From Polyangia bacterium (GTDB lineage Bacteria; Myxococcota_A; Polyangia; Polyangiales; JAUICN01), in contig JAUICN010000007.1 of NCBI GenBank assembly GCA_030427835.1, positions 62,001-126,000 of the forward strand: a stretch of 64,000 nucleotides of DNA, read 5' to 3'. Each line of letters begins with the position of its first letter. Within the stretch, counting starts at the first letter, position 1. The notes beneath the pieces are model-generated. The model was given only the letters and a program-made list of their open reading frames with translations. It was not told where the DNA came from and did not search any database. The position numbers were made by a program, and so were the translations under genes. This document shows positions 50,324-59,623 of the stretch, piece by piece.

Positions 50324-52010
50324 GCGGTTGGAGCCCAAAAAATCGATCTGGTTTCCGTTGGTGTTGTCCATGTGTTCGGGGATGCTCTATGCACTCTCAT
50401 TTCCAGGGCGTGATCAGTGGCTCCTTTCGTTTTTCCTTCTGATTCCTCTTTTTTATGCGGTGCAAAGGGTCAACGATCAGGGGATCCGGGATCGGAAGGT
50501 TCGGGTGGGATGTCGTGTCCTTTTCGTCTCTTGGTGTTTTGGGATAACCGCAAATCTTATTGCGATGTACTGGCTGGTTCCCACATTGGGCAATTTTTCA
50601 GGCTTTCCTCTGCTTGTGAATGTTGGTCTTTCCACGATCCTATGCGTGTACCAGGGAGGTGTTTGGGCGGTTTTTGGTTGGCTTTGGTGGGTGTTGTCGG
50701 AGCGGCGCCAGGGCGAAAAGAAATCTGGTTTGGGTCGTATTGTCGTGGGCCCTGGTTTGGCGGGGGCGATTGCTGTGGTGATTGCAGAAGGAACGTACCC
50801 GCTTCTGTTTCGTTATTACTTTGGGAACCAACTACACGACGTGCCACCCCTTATTCAGATTGCTGATGTTGGTGGGCCTTTGCTCGTTAGCGCTTTCCTC
50901 GTTGCAGTTAACGGAATCCTTTATCGAGTGTCTGTTTCGCTACTGAGAAGACCCGCAAGAAGCATTGTGGGGAACCATCTGATACATGGGTTTGTGGAAG
51001 TCGCTGTGCTGTTCGGTGCTGTGGTCGCCTATGGCAGTTTTCGTATCTCGAATATCGAAGAGGAGATGAAACACTCAGACAATTTCCGTGTCGGGATTGT
51101 TCAGCCCAACATGGATATGTTTGAAAACCATCGGGATCCGTCTGAGGGGCATTATCGGTTGGTTCGGGAAAGCTTGAGAATTGAGGCAGATCGGTCGCTT
51201 GACCTACTCATTTGGCCGGAGTCCGCCTTTAACTATTTCTTGCCAGAATCTGTGTCTGACGTTTCGCGTCTTGTGATGACGCATCGGCGTATTCTGGAGC
51301 AGCGACATTCCGTTGCGGGTTCGGCGAAGGAAACGAACGGTCAGATCCATACGCCGATACTCTTTGGGGGGCTTGGTGTTCGCAAGGGCGAAGGTGGTGT
51401 AGGTCGCCGACGTCACTACAATACCGCGTTTCTTGTGGGCAACGATGGGAAGGTTCTTGGAACGTACGATAAGACTTTTTTGTTAGCTTTTGGTGAGTAC
51501 CTACCGTTTGGAGAAACGTTTCCAGTTCTGTACGACTGGTCTCCTAACAGTAGTCGCTTTTCACCTGGTGAGTCTGTTCACTCATTGAATCTGGGTCCGG
51601 TACGTGTTGGGGTGCTGATTTGTTACGAAGACCTATTGCCTCGCTTTGTTCGATCGTTGATGCGGGAAGATAACCCTCAGATACTTGTGAACCTCACCAA
51701 TGATGCTTGGTTTGGGGACACCACGGAGCCCTGGATTCATATGGCGCTTGCGAAGATGAGGGCAGTGGAGCAGCATCGATTTTTGGTTCGCTCGACCAAT
51801 AGTGGAGTCAGTGTGGTGGTCGATCCAACGGGAAAAACGCTGCAGACACTGGGGGTCTACAAGGATGGAAGCCTGGTTGCTGATCTCAACCTGCTGGAGA
51901 TTCAGACATTGTATTCACGGTTCGGTGATTGGATTTTTTGGATCGCAATCGTTCTCTTAGTACTTGTTGTTTATTCTCGATACAGGAAGGGTGAGACGAG
52001 TACCGAGTAG
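50310..52010 (+). CDS. lnt: Apolipoprotein N-acyltransferase
   Basis: Inner-membrane enzyme that adds the third acyl chain to lipoproteins, relevant to the many lipoproteins of this window. A multi-helix N-terminal part (about residues 20-235) is followed by a periplasmic carbon-nitrogen hydrolase (nitrilase) domain with the triad Glu in LLIWPESAFN, Lys in YDKTFLLAFGEYLPF and Cys in VLICYEDLLPRF. A last helix (IFWIAIVLLVLVVY) closes the protein. The GTG at 50310 has GAGGAGG six bases upstream and overlaps the bioA stop; the TTG at 50295 is less likely. Its 3' end overlaps a convergent lipoprotein gene by 40 bases. Confidence 0.95.
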   Translation: MKSRKRLEPKKSIWFPLVLSMCSGMLYALSFPGRDQWLLSFFLLIPLFYAVQRVNDQGIRDRKVRVGCRVLFVSWCFGITANLIAMYWLVPTLGNFSGFPLLVNVGLSTILCVYQGGVWAVFGWLWWVLSERRQGEKKSGLGRIVVGPGLAGAIAVVIAEGTYPLLFRYYFGNQLHDVPPLIQIADVGGPLLVSAFLVAVNGILYRVSVSLLRRPARSIVGNHLIHGFVEVAVLFGAVVAYGSFRISNIEEEMKHSDNFRVGIVQPNMDMFENHRDPSEGHYRLVRESLRIEADRSLDLLIWPESAFNYFLPESVSDVSRLVMTHRRILEQRHSVAGSAKETNGQIHTPILFGGLGVRKGEGGVGRRRHYNTAFLVGNDGKVLGTYDKTFLLAFGEYLPFGETFPVLYDWSPNSSRFSPGESVHSLNLGPVRVGVLICYEDLLPRFVRSLMREDNPQILVNLTNDAWFGDTTEPWIHMALAKMRAVEQHRFLVRSTNSGVSVVVDPTGKTLQTLGVYKDGSLVADLNLLEIQTLYSRFGDWIFWIAIVLLVLVVYSRYRKGETSTE

Positions 52011-53650
52011 CTTCCCTGCTCGTCGGTCGTGCCACGGCCGATGGTAATAAAGCGCCAACCCTGCTCGTCTGGAACTCCGGAGGCGGACCGTGGATCAAGT
52101 GCCTGTATCTCTACGATTGCATTGGTTAGGGGTGAACCATTGGATGCTTCTATTGCGCCCTGAACAGGAACAGGAAACGCGAACTCACCTGCCAGTGAAG
52201 TGTTGATGTGGCTGCTACTGTCCCACACTAGCCATCCGTAACCTGTGTCGCTTTCGGGCTGTATTTGAATATCGTAGGCGACGGGATCGAGCTGTAGTTG
52301 ATATGCACCGTTTCCAAGAAAGGTTCCGGAGGAGGACCGCCCGTCCACGAGCTGAGTGGTGGACCCCTTGGAGATCGAAGACGCGTTTACGGTGACGGAG
52401 TCGGCGATTGTTTCAGGATTTGAACTTACTTTTATTTCCACGACAGACTTGTTGTTGAGCTGAAAGTCCATTGTCTGAATGTCACCACTTGCAGATGGAT
52501 CGTCCACGTCGATTGTGGTTTCAAATATCGCGACATTCCGACTATCAGGAGGTGGCACAATGGCTATCGCATGTTGACCGACTGGCAGGGCTAGGCTGTA
52601 GGTTCCGTCTGCGGAGGTCTGAACTGAACTTTGATGTTCTGCACTTACGTTGGTAGTTGGGTCCGTGAGCGCGAGTGCGCGGGTCAGTATCTTCGCACCT
52701 GCAATGACCTCACCCTCCGGTTCAAGTACGGAACCTGAAAGAATGCGTGTTGTGAAGTCTGGCATGAGTATGGATGGAGTGTTTCCGGGCCAAAGTTGTT
52801 CTAGGTTAACGACAACCGTAGGTGTCGCGGCTGTTCCCCCATCGAGTTGAATCGCAAACTCGGATAGATGGGGACGTAGCAGTAGCGTGAATACACCGTT
52901 AGAGTTTGACGTGGTGATATTGGACTCGAGCACGCCTGTTTCGGGGTGGATGGCTTTCGCTTGGATCCCTGACCTAGGATTGCCGACCGTGTCTACTATT
53001 TTTCCCGACCAGCTATCCAGTTGAATCGGGTACGTAATGTCCACGTGAACGAAATCACTTTCGGTGTTGTTCGACCATGATTGTTCAAGGGGTGGGAGCT
53101 GTGCCGAATCCTCCGGCTCTACTCTGATTCGATACGTACCGTCGGCAATGACCGTGGTGGAATAGTCTACGAGGGTATCGTCGAATGCGAGTAGAGGTTG
53201 GCGATATGTGCGCTTTGCGTAGGTTCTTGTTTCTTCGCCTTGAATATCGGTATTCCCTTGAAACTCGATATGAGCGGGTACCTGTTCGCCATTGGAGTCC
53301 ACGACCGTACCGATAACGTGAACGGTTTTTTCAAGTTGAAGGTTCTGTGCAAACGGCCCGTCGAGCGTGTACGGCCCAAAATATTGGGAAGGTACAGCGC
53401 TGCTTCCAGAAACGAGAGGGACTACTGTTATCATGAACGGAAGCAGTTCGGACGTTTCACTGATGCAAATGCCAGCGATTGCATCACATAGGCCATTGCT
53501 GCAATCCGTATTGTCCGTGCAGTCGTTTGCAATGGCGTCACCACTTGCAGCAACAGATAGACCGCAACCGGGTAGGATAACAATACTCAATGAAACTAGA
53601 ATTGCTGGAAGGGAGCGCCATGCGCCCGATGGACTGAAGGTTACGGGCAT
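51971..53650 (-). CDS. Lipoprotein with carboxypeptidase-regulatory-like beta domains
   Basis: About 560 residues from the ATG at 53650, which overlaps the upstream lipoprotein by 10 bases. Signal peptide with lipobox (VSLSIVILPGC), then a Cys-rich start DCTDNTDCSNGLCDAIAGIC, a pattern frequent in myxobacterial exported proteins. The rest is a string of beta-sandwich domains of the carboxypeptidase-regulatory (CarboxypepD_reg-like) kind: VIGTVVDSNGEQVPAHI, GKIVDTVGNPRSGIQAKAI, LSGSVLEPEGEVIAGAKIL and the C-terminal GTTDEQGSYSVLVSPFLY. No enzymatic motif. The 3' end runs 40 bases into lnt on the other strand. Probably a surface or outer-membrane structural protein. Confidence 0.85.
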   Translation of the reverse strand: MPVTFSPSGAWRSLPAILVSLSIVILPGCGLSVAASGDAIANDCTDNTDCSNGLCDAIAGICISETSELLPFMITVVPLVSGSSAVPSQYFGPYTLDGPFAQNLQLEKTVHVIGTVVDSNGEQVPAHIEFQGNTDIQGEETRTYAKRTYRQPLLAFDDTLVDYSTTVIADGTYRIRVEPEDSAQLPPLEQSWSNNTESDFVHVDITYPIQLDSWSGKIVDTVGNPRSGIQAKAIHPETGVLESNITTSNSNGVFTLLLRPHLSEFAIQLDGGTAATPTVVVNLEQLWPGNTPSILMPDFTTRILSGSVLEPEGEVIAGAKILTRALALTDPTTNVSAEHQSSVQTSADGTYSLALPVGQHAIAIVPPPDSRNVAIFETTIDVDDPSASGDIQTMDFQLNNKSVVEIKVSSNPETIADSVTVNASSISKGSTTQLVDGRSSSGTFLGNGAYQLQLDPVAYDIQIQPESDTGYGWLVWDSSSHINTSLAGEFAFPVPVQGAIEASNGSPLTNAIVEIQALDPRSASGVPDEQGWRFITIGRGTTDEQGSYSVLVSPFLYRE

Positions 53651-54198
53651 GTATTGATGTCCACGGTTGGGTTGGAAGCGTCCACTACTTCTAGCCACCA
53701 GGTTGCAGTGCCGATGTCACCGGGTGTGGCAGGCTCGCGACCAAAGTTTTTAAACGCGCCAGACACCAGAAGTTCGACCTGATGGCATCGCCCGGCTTCG
53801 TCTGTAAGACGTTCCAGGGGAAGCTGAATCCCATGCGGGTCTCGCCCACTTGGAGCGATGGTTCCACTATGAAAGGGGCGCACTTCGGATACCGGGGGCT
53901 GGTCGTCCAAAATCGCTTGAAAGATTAGTACTTGGCTTGTGTTGCAGTCTCGAATCACGGTCTCAAACACAAGTTCACTGACGCTGTCCTGTAGCAACAT
54001 GTCCAGATCAATTTTTGCAATCTGATTGATTGGAAACTGGGCGTCTCCGGTGGCTTCGATAGAAGGCGGGCACAGCGGCTCTTCTGGAAGTTCAATCTTG
54101 TCCAGTACGAGGCATCCCTGGGTAGTGATCATTGTGGCGAGAATAGGCATTATGGCTCTTGTCACGTAGGAGCTCGCAATTCCTGTGCCGTTTTCCAT
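53641..54198 (-). CDS. Small predicted lipoprotein, coupled to the downstream lipoprotein gene
   Basis: 185 residues; an N-terminal hydrophobic stretch ends in a weak lipobox (ATMITTQGC). The mature part is acidic with a Cys pattern (CPPSIEATG, IRDCNTSQ, GRCHQVELL, DINTCP) that suggests disulfides, and an Ig-like beta fold is plausible. I do not recognise the family. It overlaps the start of the larger lipoprotein by 10 bases, so the two are probably expressed together. Upstream lies a 130-base region with 11-bp direct repeats and an inverted repeat. The ATG at 54198 is used; a Met 16 codons later would give a shorter signal peptide. Confidence 0.75.
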   Translation of the reverse strand: MENGTGIASSYVTRAIMPILATMITTQGCLVLDKIELPEEPLCPPSIEATGDAQFPINQIAKIDLDMLLQDSVSELVFETVIRDCNTSQVLIFQAILDDQPPVSEVRPFHSGTIAPSGRDPHGIQLPLERLTDEAGRCHQVELLVSGAFKNFGREPATPGDIGTATWWLEVVDASNPTVDINTCP

Positions 54199-54247
54199 CT
54201 ACCGGATTACGTAGGAGATTCGAGTGTTCCGCGCAATGGCCTATTGC

Positions 54248-54301
54248 CTGGCTATGACAATCCTGTCGTTGTCGACGCTGGCTATGACCGAGTCGTCATA
54301 G
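54248..54301. promoter_or_regulatory. Direct repeats spaced 30 bp plus an inverted repeat upstream of the lipoprotein pair
   Basis: CTGGCTATGAC occurs at 54248-54258 and again at 54278-54288, exactly 30 bp apart (about three helical turns). The second copy forms a 7-bp inverted repeat, CTATGAC (54282-54288) with GTCATAG (54295-54301). The arrangement looks like an operator or activator site for the minus-strand lipoprotein genes. Confidence 0.4.
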
Positions 54302-54328
54302 TGGCAAATATCCTAGGCGAGCGACGAT

Positions 54329-56143
54329 CTACTCGTCCGACTGGGGTTCCCGTTCCAGGTATCGAAAAATAGTGCGTGGATCGACTCCAAGGTCTCTGGC
54401 TGTTTTTGTCCGGTTGCCGTTGTTGCGTTCGAGCACTTCCATGACGTACCGATGCTGGAAGGCTTCGCGGGCTTCTGTGAGGCTCACTACTGGTTTCAGC
54501 GCCTCTGGAAATAGATCCATGTCTTCGGGGCCCACCATTGTTTTGTCACAAAGCACGAGTGCCTTCTTAATCCGGTTGTCGAGTTGTCTTACATTTCCCG
54601 GCCAATCGTACTTGCGCATGGCAATGAGAGTGTTTGGCGTAAAGCCTTTTACATTTGAACTGAACTGGGTCGCGTATTTCTGCAGCAGGTACTTTGCGAT
54701 AAGAACAATGTCTTCACCCCTTTCACGTAGGGGGGGGAGATGCAGGTTTACAACGTTAAGTCGATAAAATAGGTCTTCCCGAAACGAACCCTTTTTGATT
54801 TCTACTTCCAGGTTTCGGTTGGTTGCCGACAGTACTCGAATGTCGATGGACTCCTGGCGGTTGTCACCTACTTTTGCAACTACCCTTTCCTGCAATGCCC
54901 GTAGGAGTTTTACCTGCAGTGCCAAGGGCATCTCCCCTACTTCATCCAGAAAGAGGGTGCCGCCGTCGGCCGTTTGAAACTTTCCTTCGTGTGTCGCGAC
55001 TGCACCGGTGAAAGCACCTTTGACGTGCCCGAAGAGTTCAGACTCCATGAGACTTTCAGGAATTGCTCCACAGTTTACGACGACAAATGGTCTGCTGGCT
55101 CGTGGCGATCGGTTGTGAATCTCACGGGCGATGAGTTCTTTCCCGGTGCCGGTCTCACCGGTGATCAATACGCTGATGTCGGTGCTGGCGACCTTCTCGA
55201 CGGTGCGAAAGATTTGTTGGACCCCACTGGAAGTTCCAATGATGTCCCCGAAATGTTTGTATTCGAGCTGATTGGCTAGTTGATTGCGGTCGGTTGTGAT
55301 TTCGTCCCGCAGTAGGGCATTTTGAAGCAAGAGGGCACCTTGAGTGGCGTATACGGTGAACGTACTCAGACTATTTTTGTCAAACAGATGGGTTGCCCTA
55401 TCACTACCGACGTAGATGACACCGAGGAGCTGGTTTTGAGCGATGAGTGGGGCGCACATCACGGAGCTTAACTTCAAGTCCATGATGCTCGCGCTTTTTC
55501 CGAATTGTGTGTCGTTCGAGGCGTCGCTCACGATGATGGGTTGTTGGCTTTTAACGACCTCTGCCACGATGCTGTCTGAGAGTTGGCGGATGTTGTCTGG
55601 TAGGTTGCGTTGCTGCAGATTGCGTGCGGCGGTAATGTTGGGTTGATCGCCTTCCAGCAATAATACAAACCCCTTGTCAGCTTGGGTCACGTGAATCACG
55701 GCGTCGAGCAGTGCTTCGATTTGGTCTTTTACGGAAGAGATTGCGTTGAGGCGTTTGCTGAAGTCGGAAAGACTTCGCATACCCGTCAGTTCAGAACGTT
55801 CTTGTGTGTTGCTAACGCCCTTGACCTCTTCACCATGCCTGCGGTTGATCACTTCGTCCCATATGGAGAAAATAAAATGTTGGTCGCCAAGGGTGAGTTG
55901 GTCGTTGTGAAATATCTTTCCACGACGGCGTTTCTTTTCATTAACGAGAAGATGCCCGGTGCTTTCCACTTCCGATAGATGAAAATCCCTTCCATCGAAC
56001 AGGATTTGTGCGTGGTGCTCGGCAATGTTCTCGCCAGTCAAAACAAGGTCGTTTCCGTCTGCTGACCCGAGTGTGGTGATCTTTTTGTAAACTGGAACTA
56101 CGGTTGGTTTTCCCTTGGTTTGTATCCAACGCAGGCAAGGCAT
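54329..56143 (-). CDS. FHA-GAF sigma-54-dependent transcription activator
   Basis: 604 residues. An N-terminal FHA domain (about 20-95; TLGSADGNDLVLTG, AEHHAQILFD) would bind phosphothreonine peptides, so a Ser/Thr kinase is a likely input. A GAF domain (about 125-285; ALLDAVIHVTQADKGFVLLL, CAPLIAQNQLLGVIYV) is a sensor, and the AAA+ domain has Walker A GETGTGKE, GAFTGA, Walker [13 protein letters not shown] and the arginine finger region. A Fis-type helix-turn-helix (GNRTKTARDLGVDPRTIFRYL) closes the protein. This FHA-bEBP layout is common in myxobacteria. No partner sigma-54 target is obvious. Its coding end is 131 bases from the upstream lipoprotein gene. Confidence 0.94.
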   Translation of the reverse strand: MPCLRWIQTKGKPTVVPVYKKITTLGSADGNDLVLTGENIAEHHAQILFDGRDFHLSEVESTGHLLVNEKKRRRGKIFHNDQLTLGDQHFIFSIWDEVINRRHGEEVKGVSNTQERSELTGMRSLSDFSKRLNAISSVKDQIEALLDAVIHVTQADKGFVLLLEGDQPNITAARNLQQRNLPDNIRQLSDSIVAEVVKSQQPIIVSDASNDTQFGKSASIMDLKLSSVMCAPLIAQNQLLGVIYVGSDRATHLFDKNSLSTFTVYATQGALLLQNALLRDEITTDRNQLANQLEYKHFGDIIGTSSGVQQIFRTVEKVASTDISVLITGETGTGKELIAREIHNRSPRASRPFVVVNCGAIPESLMESELFGHVKGAFTGAVATHEGKFQTADGGTLFLDEVGEMPLALQVKLLRALQERVVAKVGDNRQESIDIRVLSATNRNLEVEIKKGSFREDLFYRLNVVNLHLPPLRERGEDIVLIAKYLLQKYATQFSSNVKGFTPNTLIAMRKYDWPGNVRQLDNRIKKALVLCDKTMVGPEDMDLFPEALKPVVSLTEAREAFQHRYVMEVLERNNGNRTKTARDLGVDPRTIFRYLEREPQSDE

Positions 56144-56191
56144 GGGGGAACTTTACCACAGTTTCTATATCTGCATTTTCAAAGCTGAATA

Positions 56192-56227
56192 CGAAAACGC
56201 CCGACTGCGCGAGCGCGGCCGGGCGTT
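56192..56227 (-). terminator. Rho-independent terminator of nrdJ
   Basis: On the minus strand AACGCCCG (56227-56220) pairs with CGGGCGTT (56203-56196), with a GC-rich inner hairpin, and the stem is followed by TTTTCG. It lies 25 bases after the nrdJ stop and before the FHA-activator gene, so it should end nrdJ transcripts. Confidence 0.7.
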
Positions 56228-56251
56228 GGTTGAGAGTTGGGGGATTTGATT

Positions 56252-59200
56252 CTAGGAGCAGCCCATGGAGTTGCCGCAGTTGAGGCACTTGTAGCAGGCT
56301 CCGTTACGGACGGTGATGTGACCACACACGTCGCACATGGGGGCGTCGCCCATCATTTCTCCAAGTTGTTGATCCAAAGCACTTCCTTCAGTTTTTCCCT
56401 GATCGAATCCAAATGTGGCCTGCTCAGCTTTGACGAAGCCTTCCGGAGGCTGGCTTTTTGGAGTTGTGTTCTCTTCATTGCGGGCCACCGCGGTGACATC
56501 TGTTGGGTTCTCCAGTTCTAGCTGTTCCTCTTTTGGAGGAACCTGCGCGAACTCGTAACGCTTGAGGTACTCCACACCGAGTACACGGAATACGTAGTCG
56601 ATGATCGAGGTGGAGAACTTGATGTTCGGATGCCCGTCCACGATACCCTGGGGTTCAAACCGGGTGAAGGTGAACTGATCTACGTAGGACTCCAGAGGTA
56701 CCCCATGTTGCAATCCCATGGATACGCTGATGGCAAAGCAGTTCATCAGTGATCGGAATGCAGCACCTTCCTTGTGCATGTCGATGAAGATCTCACCCAT
56801 GGTGCCATCGTCGTATTCTCCTGTGCGAAGGAATACCTTGTGACCGCCGATGCGCGCTTCCTGTGTGAATCCTGTACGCTTTTTGGGGAGACGCCTACGT
56901 TGATTTTGCACTACTGTGGCGGCGTTTTGCTGGGTGCTTTGCTGGGTGCTTGCGGATTCAATAGAAGCCTTGCTTTCTGCTTTGGCGTTTTCCTCATCCT
57001 GTTTGTCATCTGAGCTGGACAGGGGCTGGGAGGCCTTGCATCCGTCGCGGTAAAGAGCGACTGCTTTGAGCCCGAGCTTCCAACCTTCTCGGTAGATGTT
57101 AGCCACGTCTTCAACGGTAGCTTCGTTGGGGAGGTTTACGGTTTTGGAAATCGCCCCGGATAGGAAAGGCTGGGCGGCTGCCATCATGCGAACATGGGCC
57201 ATGGCCTCCAGAAATCGCTGTCCGGTTTTTCCGCAGCGGTTGGCGCAATCGAATACTTCGTAGTCCTCAGCCTTCAGGTGAGGGGCGCCTTCCACGGTCA
57301 TGCGCCCAACGATGATGTCGTTGATCTCTTCCAGCTGACTGGATTTGAAACCCCAGTGGCGCAATAGGTTAAAGGTGGGGTTCGTGTAGGTTTTCTTGTC
57401 GATGCCGAGGCGATCAAAGCACTCGGTTCCAAGGACCCACGGTACAAGTGCCTGGGCTACGTCAAAGACTCCGGGAAGGGCATTTTCAGCCTTTTCGATT
57501 TCGCCAGCGGTGAAGCCCTTGTCCATCAGGTACTTACGGGAGACATGAGGCGCACCGGTGAAGGTGTTGGTGCCGCGAACGTAGGCCACGATGTCGGCGA
57601 TTTGAGCTCCCGTGTAACCAAGGTTCTTCAGTGCCTGTGGGACGCTCTGGTTAACGATTTTGAAGTGCCCGCCACCTGCAAGCTTTTTGAACTTCACAAG
57701 GGAGAAGTCGGGTTCGATTCCAGTGGTATCGCAGTCCATCAGGAGTCCAATGGTACCTGTGGGTGCCAGTACCGTGGCTTGGGCGTTGCGGTAACCGTGG
57801 CGTTGCCCCAGTTCGACTGCGTTGTCCCACGCTTGACGTGCGGCCTGAATCAGTTCGGGTGGGCAGTTGGCTGGCTTGTTGTTCACCATGCCGGGTAGGG
57901 TTGGGTCGTTGACGAGGTAGGCCGCGTCACGGTGCTTGCCCATGACGCGCAACATGGCCTGCCTGTTTGCGGCGAAACCTGGGAAGGGGCCCTTGGATGC
58001 CGCGATTTCGGCGCTTGTGGCGTAGCCTTCACCACACAGGATGGCGGTGAGGGCGCCGCAGATCGCGCGACCGTCGTCACTGTCGTAGGGGATGCCTAGG
58101 CACATCAGCAGGGTACCGAGGTTGGCGTAGCCGAGGCCTAGTGGGCGGTAGTCGTGACTATTCTTGGCAATGCCTTCTGTGGGGTAGCTTGAATAATCTA
58201 CCAGAATCTCTTGGGCCAGGATCAATACACGAATGGCCTGTCGGTATCCGTCCACATCAAAGGAACCATCCTCGTTTAGGAATTTGATGAGGTTGATGGA
58301 GGAGAGATTGCATGCCGTGTCATCCAGGAACATGTACTCGGAGCATGGGTTGGACGCATTGATCCGGTCGGTATTGGGGCATGTGTGCCAGTCGTTGATG
58401 GTGGTGTCGTATTGCACACCTGGGTCCGCGCATCGCCATGCGGCGTTCGCAAGCTTGTCCCAGATGTTTCTGGCCTTGTGGGTTTCTGCTACCTGGCCAG
58501 AGGTGCGCATGTATGTGCGCCATTCGCTATCTGACTCTACGGCTTGCATGAAGGCGTCGGTCACCCGAATGGAGTTGTTGGAGTTTTGGCCAGAGACTGT
58601 GTGATAGGCCTCTCCGTTGAAGTCGGATTCGTAGCCCTGGTTAATGAGTGCCTTGGCTTTGTCCTCTTCCCGAACCTTCCATTCGATGAAATCGACGATT
58701 TCGGGGTGGTCCATATCCAGGCACACCATCTTTGCGGCGCGGCGCGTGGTACCACCGCTCTTGGTGGAACCGGCGGCTCGATCAAACACTTCCAGGAAGC
58801 TCATGAGCCCGGAGGACGTGCCGCCGCCGGAAAGCTTTTCCTGGCGTCCACGGATTTTTGAAAAGTTGGTTCCTGTTCCGGAGCCATATTTGAACAAACG
58901 TGCTTCGGCCTTGAGCAGGTCGTAGATGCCCATCAGATCGTCGTCGACGGCCTGGATGAAACAGGCGGAACATTGGGGATTTTCGTAGGCTGTTTCTGTG
59001 CGCGTGATGACGTCGCTTTGGGGGTTCCAGGCGAAGTTTCCACCGCTGCCTTTGATGCCGTACCGTTGGTAGAGGCCGCAGTTGAACCATACGGGGGAGT
59101 TGAAGGCCGCTTTTTGGTGGACCAGTAGGTGGGATAGTTCGGATTCGAAACGGTCCGCGTCTTCCTGGCTTGCAAAGTAGCCTCCGAAGTTTTCACCGGC

Positions 59201-59623
59201 CTCTCGGATGCTGTGGGCCACTCGGTAGACGAGTTCCTTGACGCTTTGTTCGCCCCGGCGACTGTCGCCGTTGATGCCTGCTTTTCGGAAATACTTGGAG
59301 ATGGCGATGTCTGTGGCCAGTTGGGACCAACTTTCTGGGACTTCAGCACCCTTCATCTCAAAAACCACGGACCCATCTGGATTGGTGATGGTGCTATTGC
59401 GAAGTTGGTACTCCAGGTTCTCCAGGGGTTGTTCTCCGGGGCGCGTGAAGCGGTGCTCAATGGAGAGCCCTCCCAGCTGGTGGGAAGCCTCTGCGCGCTC
59501 CATGGCGGCCTGCATGCGTCGTTGCGCATGGGACTGCTTTTCTGAGCGGGAACTCATGCCTTCAGATCCATTTTCGCTGGATCGGTTGTCTTTTCCACTT
59601 TTTGTATCAATATTCATTCTCAC
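56252..59623 (-). CDS. nrdJ: Class II (adenosylcobalamin-dependent) ribonucleotide reductase
   Basis: Makes deoxyribonucleotides using a B12-derived radical, without oxygen. The catalytic Cys-Glu pair is in NPCSEYMFLDDTACNLSS, other active-site residues in GGYFASQ, NPQCSACF and APTGTIGLLMDCDTTGIEPDF. 1,123 residues is at the long end, with a C-terminal zinc-like cluster CDVCGHITVRNGACYKCLNCG, typical of NrdJ. A Lys/Ser/Gln-rich linker (about 880-925) and a second domain (RIGGHKVFLRTGEYDDGTMGEIFIDMH) precede it. The GTG at 59623 has GGAGG six bases upstream; an ATG two codons later lacks this. The long leader (about 470 bases) is highly structured. Confidence 0.97.
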   Translation of the reverse strand: MRMNIDTKSGKDNRSSENGSEGMSSRSEKQSHAQRRMQAAMERAEASHQLGGLSIEHRFTRPGEQPLENLEYQLRNSTITNPDGSVVFEMKGAEVPESWSQLATDIAISKYFRKAGINGDSRRGEQSVKELVYRVAHSIREAGENFGGYFASQEDADRFESELSHLLVHQKAAFNSPVWFNCGLYQRYGIKGSGGNFAWNPQSDVITRTETAYENPQCSACFIQAVDDDLMGIYDLLKAEARLFKYGSGTGTNFSKIRGRQEKLSGGGTSSGLMSFLEVFDRAAGSTKSGGTTRRAAKMVCLDMDHPEIVDFIEWKVREEDKAKALINQGYESDFNGEAYHTVSGQNSNNSIRVTDAFMQAVESDSEWRTYMRTSGQVAETHKARNIWDKLANAAWRCADPGVQYDTTINDWHTCPNTDRINASNPCSEYMFLDDTACNLSSINLIKFLNEDGSFDVDGYRQAIRVLILAQEILVDYSSYPTEGIAKNSHDYRPLGLGYANLGTLLMCLGIPYDSDDGRAICGALTAILCGEGYATSAEIAASKGPFPGFAANRQAMLRVMGKHRDAAYLVNDPTLPGMVNNKPANCPPELIQAARQAWDNAVELGQRHGYRNAQATVLAPTGTIGLLMDCDTTGIEPDFSLVKFKKLAGGGHFKIVNQSVPQALKNLGYTGAQIADIVAYVRGTNTFTGAPHVSRKYLMDKGFTAGEIEKAENALPGVFDVAQALVPWVLGTECFDRLGIDKKTYTNPTFNLLRHWGFKSSQLEEINDIIVGRMTVEGAPHLKAEDYEVFDCANRCGKTGQRFLEAMAHVRMMAAAQPFLSGAISKTVNLPNEATVEDVANIYREGWKLGLKAVALYRDGCKASQPLSSSDDKQDEENAKAESKASIESASTQQSTQQNAATVVQNQRRRLPKKRTGFTQEARIGGHKVFLRTGEYDDGTMGEIFIDMHKEGAAFRSLMNCFAISVSMGLQHGVPLESYVDQFTFTRFEPQGIVDGHPNIKFSTSIIDYVFRVLGVEYLKRYEFAQVPPKEEQLELENPTDVTAVARNEENTTPKSQPPEGFVKAEQATFGFDQGKTEGSALDQQLGEMMGDAPMCDVCGHITVRNGACYKCLNCGNSMGCS

